From assembly GCA_964605095.1 (NCBI GenBank), contig CAZSBS010000044.1, positions 1 through 23,417 on the forward strand: a DNA stretch of 23,417 nucleotides. Reading direction: 5' to 3'. The notes beneath the pieces are model-generated. The model worked only from the letters and a program-made list of their open reading frames with translations, did not search any database and had not been told where the DNA came from. Source of the stretch: JAUWQU01 sp964605095 (GTDB taxonomy: Bacteria > Planctomycetota > Phycisphaerae > SM23-33). Made by a program: the position numbers and the translations under genes. This document shows positions 14,651 to 22,143 of this stretch, piece after piece. The first letter of the stretch is position 1, and the number at the start of each line of letters is the position of its first letter.

Positions 14651-15008
14651 GTAAGGTTCATCGGCATGTCGAGGTGCCGCGGGACAGTTTTCAATGGCCC
14701 CACGGGGCCGCAGCCCCGGCAGCCGTGACGGCCTGTCGTTGGTCCCCTGACCGCCGTTTTGGTTGCTCGATACCGAACGGGCCGACCCAGCCAGGGGCGA
14801 AATCGTTTATACCAGGGCGAGACGGCCATCGGCGCCTCGCTGACAATCAGCGTGCTTACCCACCTGGCCCAGGACGCTCTTACGATAGGCCGTTTGGGAC
14901 GACTACGGCAGGAATCGTGAAGTGAGCGCGCGACGGTAGCGGAAATGAGTTTTGCGATGGACCGGGCTGTTGACCGCTGAGGCCAAAGCTCCAGGAACGA
15001 CACTCATG
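14651..15008 (-). other. Non-coding spacer between the URO-D-family gene and the glycosidase gene
   Basis: About 358 bp. It holds a compact hairpin GGCCCC-AC-GGGGCC (14696-14709). A 118-codon minus-strand frame crosses it, but its product is Arg/Pro/Trp-rich with no recognisable domain and no ribosome binding site, so I do not call a gene. Confidence 0.45.
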
Positions 15009-17558
15009 CTACTGGCGTGTGAGCAGATACCACATCGTCTTGTACTTGGGCGACAGCTTGACGATGGGCTTACCGTCGTCGTTCTTCTCAATGGGTATCA
15101 CGCTGACGGCCAGGCCGTCGGCTCCCAGGGCCTGGCAGGTCCAGTTGCCGGCCGGCAGTGTTATGCTGGCGCTGACCGGCTCGATCATCACAGGCCCCTT
15201 GCCCCAGTTCCTGCCGACGCTCCTGCGGTCGGCGGTGAACTGCATGCCGCTGTTCTCACACTTGGCGCAGGCTGTGACCAATACCTTGCGGCTCTTATCC
15301 AAAGATAGCTTGTCGAGGGTGCTGATCGTCACCGTAGCGAAGGCAGGCCCGTCGACGCGTATGGGGAATTGGGCTGGAAGGTTCTTTGGCGGAGTCGCCT
15401 GCGGATGACCAACCCACACGGCGCCGCTACGGCCTAAGGCGGCGTAGGCGCCCAGCTTGTCGTCTCCCACAGACCATGCAAGTTCACCCTTTCCGGGTGG
15501 CATTGTTGGCGTAACCGGCGCGGGCTTGTCCAGGCAGCAGTAGGCCCTGGTGGTCAATAGTTCCCGCCAGGTCCAGTTGCCGCTTTCAGCGCAGACGGCC
15601 TGCATGTTGGATTTGTGCATCTGCTGAAGCCTGGCCAGGTCGGTCAGAGGGAATGTCCGCCCAAGTGGGACTGGCGCCAGGCCGCCATCGCGGAATATGC
15701 CAGCCCCGGCCGGCATGAATCCCCACTTGGCGGGATTGCCCAGGATGTCGAAGAAACTCGCGAAGCTCTGGGCGTTCCATACGTCGGCGGCGTGGCTGTA
15801 GGCGAAGATCCACACGCCGTCCCAGTCCTGAGCGGCCGCGAACGACGCGATCATCGGCACGCATTCGGCCTGGTAATCGTTGGGTGCGGGGTGGTTGTAT
15901 TCGCTAACGGTATATGGCTTGCCGTTGAGCCGCTCGCAGCCTAGGCGAAACAGCGTTGCCTGCTCGGGATGGTCCGCCATCGCCTCCTGCTGGACCGTCC
16001 AGTCACCCGGATCCCACTGCCTGCGCGGGAAACTCGGATGATGCCAGTACGCGTGGCCGTCGATGTAGTCCATGCCGCTCTGAGCGTACAACCCCAGCGG
16101 CCCGAAAGCGATGGTTCCGGTGACCAGCGCTTTGCATGAAAGCTCATCCTTGATGAACTTCCGCATGCCGTCGAAATAGGCCTTCTCCGTCTCGGCCAGG
16201 AAGCTCAGGCGATCAGCGATTCTGGCCGGCGTCTCGGTCTCGGCAAACAGGGCAATGTCGGAGCCCTCAAGCGATTCATCCTTCCGTAGCCCTTCCAAGC
16301 CGCCAGGGGCCAGCGAAACCTCGTCGATCTCCACGGCCGTCTTGTCGCCCCCGAGGGAGAACGAGAGGCGGGCGTTATCGTCGTTGGCGGTGGCGACAAA
16401 GCCGGCGCGGAATGTCTTCCACTGGTTGCTGAGCCTGGCACGTTGGGCCAGGCCGAGGGTGTTCCATGGATCGTGGGCCTGGTTAAGCGAGTGGCCAATC
16501 CACCGCGGCTTGTCGGCCCGGGCGCGGAAAGACAGCGTGTAGTACTTGCCCGCCTTGACTGCCAGGGGCTGAAACTTCAGTTGCAAATGCCAGTCCGTCT
16601 GATCGGCCTGCGATATCTCGATACGCAGGCCGGACTTCTCCAGAGGCTTCATTGTGGCGGCGCAGCCGGGATGCTGTTCCAGTAGCCACAATGGGGTCTT
16701 GTCGCCGGCTGGCTTTGGCAGTCGCAGCGATGGATCGGCAATAATGTTCTGCCCCAACGAATTGGCGCCCTTGGCCCAGGCGATGGTGAGCTTCTCCGTC
16801 GTCTGGTACTTGGCCTTCAGCCACGTGGCGTACTTGTCCTGGAGAATCTTCGCGTAGTAGGCCGGAAGATTGCGGAGCGAATCCATGCCGTCCCACATGA
16901 AGAAGCTGTCCTCGTTGGTGATCTCCACGAAGGCCACCGCCGGATCCTGGGCGTAGCTGAGCTTGCGGTGGGGGTTGACGTGGCCGAGAAGGTCCCGGGC
17001 GTATTTCTTCTGGGCCTCGATAAGCTCCGGCGTGAATATACCCACCACCTTGTCCATCGACGGGACTTTATCCGCATCCGGCAGCTTCAGGGCCCTGGCG
17101 TGGCTGCGAGAGACGTGCAGGTTGATGTTGGCGTACACGCCGTGGCTGGCAAGCCGGGCGATGAAGTAATCGAGGCGGTCGAGGGCCTCGGCCGACAGCT
17201 TGAAGTTGTCTTTGGGGTCCCAGATGCCGCGCGGGAAGCAAGTGCTATCCATGTGGTGGAAGCGGACGCAGTTGACGCCAAAGGCCGCAAGCCGCCGGGC
17301 AATCTCGTCGGCCTCGCCGTGGCTGGGGAAGTTGGCGCCAAAACAGGTATTGACGCCCCAGATCCGTATCCGGCCATCTGCATTGGCAAAATGGCCGTCG
17401 CGTACGCAGAGGCGCTGTGGCTCACCGGCTATCGGCTCTGAGGCAATGGCGATAAGTGACTGATCGCTCACCTTGCCGGGAATGACGAACGGCACAAGGT
17501 CCGCCCCAGTGGCCGCGGAAGCGAGCAACAGCGAGGCGATGACGATGATCCTGGGCAT
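15009..17558 (-). CDS. Secreted clan GH-A-like glycoside hydrolase with inserted carbohydrate-binding domain
   Basis: An 849-aa protein with a signal peptide (about 1-19). The N-terminal part is a GH5-like barrel: RIWGVNTCFGANFPSHGEADEIARRL, GVNCVRFHHMD, then the acid/base motif EITNED (Asn 215-Glu 216). A beta-sandwich of CBM4/9 type follows at about 300-420 (GKYYTLSFRARAD ... AVEIDEVSLAP). The barrel then resumes with the likely nucleophile Glu 553 in YTVSEYNHP. A C-terminal beta region (about 690-849) completes it. It should cut a beta-linked polysaccharide outside the cytoplasm; the substrate cannot be told. GAGGTGA lies 4 nt before the ATG. Confidence 0.8.
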   Translation of the reverse strand: MPRIIVIASLLLASAATGADLVPFVIPGKVSDQSLIAIASEPIAGEPQRLCVRDGHFANADGRIRIWGVNTCFGANFPSHGEADEIARRLAAFGVNCVRFHHMDSTCFPRGIWDPKDNFKLSAEALDRLDYFIARLASHGVYANINLHVSRSHARALKLPDADKVPSMDKVVGIFTPELIEAQKKYARDLLGHVNPHRKLSYAQDPAVAFVEITNEDSFFMWDGMDSLRNLPAYYAKILQDKYATWLKAKYQTTEKLTIAWAKGANSLGQNIIADPSLRLPKPAGDKTPLWLLEQHPGCAATMKPLEKSGLRIEISQADQTDWHLQLKFQPLAVKAGKYYTLSFRARADKPRWIGHSLNQAHDPWNTLGLAQRARLSNQWKTFRAGFVATANDDNARLSFSLGGDKTAVEIDEVSLAPGGLEGLRKDESLEGSDIALFAETETPARIADRLSFLAETEKAYFDGMRKFIKDELSCKALVTGTIAFGPLGLYAQSGMDYIDGHAYWHHPSFPRRQWDPGDWTVQQEAMADHPEQATLFRLGCERLNGKPYTVSEYNHPAPNDYQAECVPMIASFAAAQDWDGVWIFAYSHAADVWNAQSFASFFDILGNPAKWGFMPAGAGIFRDGGLAPVPLGRTFPLTDLARLQQMHKSNMQAVCAESGNWTWRELLTTRAYCCLDKPAPVTPTMPPGKGELAWSVGDDKLGAYAALGRSGAVWVGHPQATPPKNLPAQFPIRVDGPAFATVTISTLDKLSLDKSRKVLVTACAKCENSGMQFTADRRSVGRNWGKGPVMIEPVSASITLPAGNWTCQALGADGLAVSVIPIEKNDDGKPIVKLSPKYKTMWYLLTRQ

Positions 17559-18189
17559 TATTCACCTCTTTCCGCTATCGCCTGAGACAGCAAACGGCCA
17601 CCGATGATGACCTGATGTCTCCTGCGGGGTCCTTGGCTCATCAACGCCGAGAACCATCCTTGGTATTTTAACCATGTTGGGTGTCCGGGGTACAGGTGGT
17701 TTCCCAGAGAGATCCTTCCAGGCGATGGCGAATTGGCTGCGCCTGTTTCGTGCGGGGATTGCGGGCACATCCGAGGCAGGACAATCCCAAAAGACCTGGC
17801 CGATGGGAACTGCATCACCGACCACCCGAGGAGCCCTGGACTTGCTTGAGGTGGTCGATGAGCTTTGACGCCTCCTGCATGGAAAGCTGTGACACGGGGC
17901 GATGAAAGGTCCTGGTGGACTCGGTGTCCTGATCCAACCCGAGCTGATTGCAAATGGCGCAAACCGCGCGGAGTTGGCGGGCTGGCTCGACGCTGGCGGG
18001 AAGCATGGCCAATATCCACCAGCAGCTTCATGACAGGTTCGTGGCTCTGCCCAAAGCGGCCAGCTTGGCCTCGGTCGCCGCCCAGGTGAAGATGAACAGA
18101 TAGAGGTCCCGCTCCCCATTAGACTGTGCCCGCCGACGGATGCGCTCAATCGCCCTGGCTTGTGGCACGACGACAGGCTGCAACCACTG
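17559..18189 (-). other. Gene-poor patch between two secreted glycosidase genes
   Basis: About 630 bp with no intact gene. It includes a remnant-like open stretch (17815-18012, listed separately). In the same frame, another 53 open codons lie between the stop of the upstream glycosidase gene and a TGA at 18030-18028 (ARAIERIRRRAQSNGERDLY, then LFIFTWAATEAKLAALGR). Overlapping frames of 157 and 217 codons have Pro/Ser/Arg-rich products and are not believed. Confidence 0.5.
17815..18012 (-). pseudogene. Remnant resembling the C-terminal domain of phage-type recombination proteins
   Basis: A 65-codon frame, opening at a TTG, encodes PARQLRAVCAICNQLGLDQD, then FHRPVSQLSMQEASKLIDHL. This pattern (QLRAIYAI...GLD ... 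LS..EAS.LID.LK) resembles a small helical domain often found at the C-terminus of phage or plasmid DNA-binding proteins. No N-terminal part is present. The same frame continues upstream only after a stop codon at 18030-18028. It is therefore probably the tail of a decayed gene. The alternative is a real small protein starting at the TTG or at the ATG at 18006. Confidence 0.4.
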
Positions 18190-20589
18190 TCAGTCCCGGG
18201 CGATGATGGCCACATCCTCCGCCTTCAGCGATAGAGTGAGCTTTCCGTCAGTGACCAGCAGGTCCGTGCCGCTAACAAGTTCCTTGACCTTCCCCGAAGT
18301 CTTCTCGGTCAGCGTGATAACCACTTCCGTTTGCCGGCCGCTGTCATTGAATACCGTCAGGTACTTTTCGCCGAAACGTTCCACGTAGACCTTCGGGGCG
18401 TTGCTTTGGGCGCGGGTGATCGGCTGCCAGCCCGCCTCGGCCACGGTTTTGCACAACGGCACGTACTTCTTGAACAGATCGCGGTCGCGGTTATAGAGCC
18501 TGGGTTGACTGAAGTAGTGGCCTTCGGATGCATTGTGGCTGAAAAAACCGGGGAACATGCCGTAGGCCAGGCACCGCTTCATGTACTTCTCGACCAGGTT
18601 GTGCGAGAAGGCCGTGAAGTCCGTGTTCATCAGGAAGCAATACGGTTTGGGTCCGCACAGGACCCGCCGGTAGAGCAGTTCCGCGTCGGACATAGGCTGC
18701 CATTTCCCCCTGGGGTTCCAGTCGGTTTCGGTCCCCATTACGTCCAGCCACGGCGCCAGCCAGCACAGCCGGCCCGGGGTGCCGTTGGCCATCATCAGTT
18801 TACCCATGCCATGCACGTCGTCGGCGATGGCACGAACGTATTCGTACGCAATCAGGCCACGGAAGACCGCGGGCTTGAAGTCTTGGGCAGAGAAAGTCAG
18901 CGGGGTCTGGGCGATAGCCAGGTGCTCCCGTCGGAAATCCAGTTCCGCCGTCACATAGCCTTCACTGGAATCAACGTACTCCCCGTCCAGGTCGCCTTTG
19001 CGGCCCTTTCCGTAGAGCTTATCTTTCAGATCTGGGTTCCACTTGTTCTTGAAATCGGTCATGCTTCCTCGAATGTCGGGCGAAGAGTTCATGCTCCAGA
19101 CCGCCCCGTCGCACCACGGCTCGTGAAGCAGCCGGGCGATGAACTGCCCCTCCTCGTCGTGATGGCCGCTGGTCAGGAAGGCCCGGGCGTTCCTGTCACC
19201 CTTGGTCGCCAGCCGGTTCGCCTCGGCCAGCGCGGCCCCCAGCGTTCGCGGCAGGTCCTTGGGCATGGGCATCCACCACGTCATCGGCTCGGTGTAGCGG
19301 AATGTGATGATGTCGTGGGCGTCATCCCATTGGGTTTCGTCATTGCCTTCCTTGAACGTGAAGCCGAAATCCTCCCAGCCCTCGACCTGGCTGATCTTGT
19401 GAAACGGCATCCAGAGTCCCTGCCGCGGCGTGCGGCAGCGGAAATACTCCGGGAAGACCTCGTGGAACCTGGCGGCGGCGCTCCGGAATCCCGCCTCGCC
19501 AGCGAAGGGGAAGGTGCAGAAGGAGAACTCGGCCGTGGGCTTCTCCTTCGCCAGACCCAGGTCATAGGCGATGTAGAGTTCACCCGAACCGGCGGCAAAA
19601 CCAACGCGGAAGAATGCCGGCTTGCCCATATCCAGGGCGATGGCTTGGCCCTGGTTTCCCTTGCGGACCGCGGCAAATGGGTACAAGGACAGTCGGCCGG
19701 TCCCGATGTCCCCGAACCGTGAAGCGGATACATTCTCATAGGGTGAGGCCGCGAAGTCTTGGCGTGGGCCCGCCAGCCAGCGCCAACCATCGCCGGAAAC
19801 GGGTGCCGCATAAACGAGAGTTACGGCACGGTCCTTGCCGGTGGTATCGGCCAGGCTGCCGGTGAAGAAGACGGCCTTGCCCCGCGAAGTCTTCTTGAAC
19901 TCCAGTCTCAGACCCAGGGCCTGCCCTTTGTCCAGCGAGTGGAAGTCGGAGTCGGTGGCCACGTCGCGGACCCAGAACCCCTCTTTGCCAGCCCCGGTAG
20001 GCTTGACGGGCATGCCATCGAACATGATGCCGTCCCGAGCGGCTGCGATCTGACAGAGCCGCGGCTGCTTGAACGATGCTTTTCCGGCGTGGGAGCGGAG
20101 CAGCATGTGGAAATACACCTCTTTGACCGGCTTTGCTGGGAAGACCCGCACTTCCGCTCGCTGCCAGTCGTGAGTGCCCACCTTGAATGCGGCGATCTGG
20201 CCCCAGAGCGGTTCGCCGTCTGTATAGACGAGATCGAGGTAGAGGGAGTAATCCGCATCCCGCTGCCCGTCCACCCCCTCGGCCTTGCTCCACACGGAAG
20301 CAAGGATCGGTTGGGACGACGATTGGTTGAGGACCACGGTCTGGATGATGCCGCTCCTGGCGTTGCTGTCGGCCCCGTTGTCGCAGATGAAAGCCTCTCC
20401 GTCTCGCCGGAAGGGGAAGGCTTTCTGATATGCATGCCAGGCGTCGTCCTTCAGCAGTTCCTTTTGGTTCTCGTCAGCCCGGACTATTGGCCTGGTGGTC
20501 TGGGCCAGGGCTTGCAAACTGGGCAACAGCCCGAGCATCAGCGGAACCAGGCACGCTCGCAGGGCGGTGGACCGCCCGATAGCGTTCAT
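18190..20589 (-). CDS. Large secreted glycosidase-like protein of unknown specificity
   Basis: A 799-aa product from the ATG at 20589. The frame is open to 20658, but only the inner start places a signal peptide (RACLVPLMLGLLPSLQALAQ, about 11-30) at the N-terminus. A beta-rich region (about 40-380) follows, beginning with a jelly-roll-like part. The next part (about 390-720) looks like a TIM barrel: GLWMPFHKIS, DGEYVDSSEGYVTAELDFR (535-553), APWLDVMGTETDW. A C-terminal beta domain (about 730-799, YLTVFNDSGRQTEVVITL) follows. The Asp/Glu-rich DGEYVDS segment is a candidate catalytic site. I do not recognise a numbered family; a glycosidase function is inferred from layout and from the neighbouring GH-A protein. 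Confidence 0.75.
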   Translation of the reverse strand: MNAIGRSTALRACLVPLMLGLLPSLQALAQTTRPIVRADENQKELLKDDAWHAYQKAFPFRRDGEAFICDNGADSNARSGIIQTVVLNQSSSQPILASVWSKAEGVDGQRDADYSLYLDLVYTDGEPLWGQIAAFKVGTHDWQRAEVRVFPAKPVKEVYFHMLLRSHAGKASFKQPRLCQIAAARDGIMFDGMPVKPTGAGKEGFWVRDVATDSDFHSLDKGQALGLRLEFKKTSRGKAVFFTGSLADTTGKDRAVTLVYAAPVSGDGWRWLAGPRQDFAASPYENVSASRFGDIGTGRLSLYPFAAVRKGNQGQAIALDMGKPAFFRVGFAAGSGELYIAYDLGLAKEKPTAEFSFCTFPFAGEAGFRSAAARFHEVFPEYFRCRTPRQGLWMPFHKISQVEGWEDFGFTFKEGNDETQWDDAHDIITFRYTEPMTWWMPMPKDLPRTLGAALAEANRLATKGDRNARAFLTSGHHDEEGQFIARLLHEPWCDGAVWSMNSSPDIRGSMTDFKNKWNPDLKDKLYGKGRKGDLDGEYVDSSEGYVTAELDFRREHLAIAQTPLTFSAQDFKPAVFRGLIAYEYVRAIADDVHGMGKLMMANGTPGRLCWLAPWLDVMGTETDWNPRGKWQPMSDAELLYRRVLCGPKPYCFLMNTDFTAFSHNLVEKYMKRCLAYGMFPGFFSHNASEGHYFSQPRLYNRDRDLFKKYVPLCKTVAEAGWQPITRAQSNAPKVYVERFGEKYLTVFNDSGRQTEVVITLTEKTSGKVKELVSGTDLLVTDGKLTLSLKAEDVAIIARD

Positions 20590-20898
20590 CGAGTTGACCT
20601 GGAACACACGAACAATGCGGTCAGTCACTTTTGCCAAGGTCGTATCTCCCTGCGGCATTCCGGCTCAAATCTCAATCAGTTCGAACTGGGCAAGTTGTTC
20701 GCGAGATGGGAACCCCTTAACGCGGTATGCGAGGTCCACGCTGAACCAGGCCGAAACCAAGGCCGACTTTACCTGGGCCGCATTATCAGGGCTGATGAAA
20801 ACGGCGAAACGCTGATCTCCTCCTGCCCAAAAGAGAAGGGAAGTCGGCTTCCTCGTGGCGCGTAAGGGGCGCGTGGATTATGCCGACATTTCAGCCCT
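20590..20898. other. Spacer between the microprotein gene and the glycosidase gene
   Basis: About 309 bp with no minus-strand gene. The plus strand has a frame ending at 20865 whose last 65 or so codons look protein-like (LNQFELGKLFARWEPLNAVC, RLYLGRIIRADENGETLISS) but have no credible start codon or ribosome binding site. It may be a 5'-truncated fragment. Confidence 0.35.
20660..20865 (+). pseudogene. Possible 5'-truncated gene fragment
   Basis: The plus-strand frame ending in TAA at 20865 gives about 65 residues of balanced composition, including GRLYLGRIIRADENGETLIS. No start codon with a ribosome binding site precedes it, and upstream it runs antisense into the 5' end of the glycosidase gene. 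I do not recognise the family. The left boundary is approximate. Confidence 0.22.
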
Positions 20899-20976
20899 TT
20901 ATTTCGCCATGTCCTTGAGGGCCTTGAGGGGCCGGACCTTAATAACCTTACGGGCGGGCTTGGCACTCTTTGCCAT
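20899..20976 (-). CDS. 25-residue lysine/arginine-rich microprotein
   Basis: ATG to TAA encodes 25 residues beginning MAKSAKPARKVIKV and ending LKALKDMAK. Twelve are Lys or Arg and one is acidic, so it is strongly basic. AAGGAG lies 7 nt before the ATG, an excellent ribosome binding site. A plausible promoter (TTGCTC, 17 bp, TAGAAT) lies about 55 bp upstream. These signals make it a better gene candidate than its length suggests. A nucleic-acid- or membrane-binding role would fit the charge, but no family is recognised. Confidence 0.55.
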   Translation of the reverse strand: MAKSAKPARKVIKVRPLKALKDMAK

Positions 20977-21031
20977 GGTGCAACTCCTTAAAAGGTTGGA
21001 AGATCAGGAAACGGCCGTTCACAACGGCGGT

Positions 21032-21060
21032 ATTCTACAGGGACAAGCTTCCAGGAGCAA
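21032..21060 (-). promoter_or_regulatory. Putative promoter of the microprotein gene
   Basis: On the minus strand, TTGCTC (21060-21055), 17 bp, then TAGAAT (21037-21032; 5/6 match to the -10 consensus). The leader would be about 50 nt and contains a small stem CCGTT-GTG-AACGG. Confidence 0.4.
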
Positions 21061-21206
21061 GAAAGCACCTGCATTTGCTGCATCTGCACATTTGCCTCAA
21101 ACTGAGGGGGTTTTTCAGAAGGCCCTTGCTGTGGGCCAGTTGCAAAGCAAAGTTTAGCATAATCCCGGCTCCACCAATAGATTACGCTGGTATCTGGCAT
21201 ATATGG

Positions 21207-21222
21207 CCCCGGCGCGCCGGGG
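21207..21222. repeat. GC palindrome sharing its core with the 11819-11858 palindrome
   Basis: CCCCGGCGCGCCGGGG is a perfect 16-bp palindrome. Its 14-bp core CCCGGCGCGCCGGG (21208-21221) is identical to the centre of the palindrome upstream of glyS (11832-11845). Confidence 0.6.
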
Positions 21223-21439
21223 TCGCGGTATCATGGGTATTCTCGGGCATTGCGGGACAGTGGAAGGGGCCTAGCCGCTGCGTCCAAGCGAGAAAATATT
21301 TCTGGACTCGCCGGTGAAGGCCGAGGTCGGCCCGCGCACCACATTCCGTAAGGACCCGTAAAATAAGGAGTTGCGGAATCCATTCCGGGAGTGCCCGAAG
21401 GTCCCGAAAAACCCCCCCCAGTTTGAGCACATTTGCTGC

Positions 21440-21468
21440 TTGACAAGCCGCACAGATAAGAATAGCAT
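21440..21468 (+). promoter_or_regulatory. Putative sigma70-type promoter upstream of the glycogen-binding protein gene
   Basis: A perfect TTGACA (21440-21445), 17 bp, then TAGCAT (21463-21468; 4/6). Predicted start near 21475, about 255 nt before the next gene start. Confidence 0.5.
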
Positions 21469-21553
21469 GCTCGCGTCCAGTGAGTTCTTGGAAGTGGCAG
21501 AGTTCTCTTCCTCCTGGAGTTCAGGGGTGTGTGGGTCTGGTTATTCCTGCCGT

Positions 21554-21574
21554 TGGCTGACCAGCCAGGTTTTT
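21554..21574 (+). terminator. Terminator-like hairpin in the leader of the glycogen-binding protein gene
   Basis: TGGCT-GACC-AGCCA (a 6-bp stem if TGGCTG pairs with CAGCCA) followed by GGTTTTT. It lies about 80-100 nt after the predicted transcription start, so it could end a short RNA or act as an attenuator. The stem is short, so efficiency is uncertain. Confidence 0.35.
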
Positions 21575-21729
21575 CGGAATGGAAGTTCTCTTGGTTCGCG
21601 CCCGTTTCGCACGGTCGGCGGCGGTCCAATCCGGGCACCCGAGATGTACCCCAGTATCGGCGCGAAACGAATGTTCCCGGAAACGTTCCGGGACTGACAC
21701 TGTATGGATACCAACGCAAGGAGCAAGGA

Positions 21730-22005
21730 ATGCTAACAAAAGGAAAGAAGAAGGGCACGACTCGGTTTACGTTCAAGCCGAGCAACAGCCCCAAGGTCGT
21801 GCAATTGGCGGGGGATTTCAACAACTGGAAGCCAATCCAGATGCGCAGCGGTACAAACCGCGCCTTCGCAATCGATATGCCCCTGCGCTGCGGGACTCAC
21901 CAGTACAAGTTCATCGTCGATGAACAGTGGGTAACCGATCCGGACAACACCCTCAGCACTCCGAATGCCTATGGTACGACTAACTCGGTCGCCCAGGTAG
22001 ACTAG
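21730..22005 (+). CDS. Stand-alone glycogen-binding (CBM48/AMPK-beta-like) domain protein
   Basis: A 91-aa protein that is essentially one immunoglobulin-like E-set domain: TRFTFKPSNSPKVVQLAGDF, then NNWKPIQM (Trp 33), then GTHQYKFIVDEQWVTDPDN. The VQLAGDFNNW and YKFIVDGxWxxDP signatures are those of the glycogen-binding domain found in AMPK beta and at the N-terminus of branching enzymes and isoamylases. It probably binds alpha-glucan. There is no signal peptide, so it acts in the cytoplasm. AAGGAG lies about 8 nt before the ATG. No catalytic partner is encoded next to it. Confidence 0.8.
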   Translation: MLTKGKKKGTTRFTFKPSNSPKVVQLAGDFNNWKPIQMRSGTNRAFAIDMPLRCGTHQYKFIVDEQWVTDPDNTLSTPNAYGTTNSVAQVD

Positions 22006-22143
22006 CCGACGTACGGCATACAGACACGCCCGGAGTCAGTTGCCGGCATCTTTCGGGCCGACTTTATCGCCCCCGTCATGGGGGTCGAAGATACGCGGAT
22101 CAGGTGAAACACGAGAAACTCGCTGAAAACAATCAAGCAATAC

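Larger units (their letters stand above)
20977..21729. other. Long non-coding region with two divergent promoters and hairpins
   Basis: About 750 bp with no convincing gene. It carries the microprotein promoter (21032-21060), a hairpin plus T5 (CCTCA-AAC-TGAGG, 21095-21115), a GC palindrome CCCCGGCGCGCCGGGG (21207-21222), a plus-strand promoter (21440-21468), a terminator-like hairpin (21554-21574) and a 7-bp stem CCCGGAA-ACG-TTCCGGG (21676-21692). Confidence 0.5.

Noticed and set aside
14647..15003. A 118-codon minus-strand frame in the URO-D/glycosidase gap
   Set aside because: There is no ribosome binding site or recognisable motif, and the composition is skewed to Arg, Pro, Ser and Trp; best treated as chance.
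18331..19722. A 463-codon plus-strand frame inside the glycosidase-like gene
   Set aside because: It is antisense to a long frame with a signal peptide and protein-like composition; its own product is rich in Arg, Gly, His and Val with no domain.
19759..20865. A 368-codon plus-strand frame across the 5' end of the glycosidase-like gene
   Set aside because: Most of it is antisense to the glycosidase gene. Only the last part, outside that gene, looks protein-like, and that is reported as a possible fragment.
21182..21430. An 82-codon minus-strand frame in the long non-coding region
   Set aside because: There is no ribosome binding site, it overlaps the plus-strand GC palindrome, and no domain is recognised; it may be decayed sequence but is not supported.
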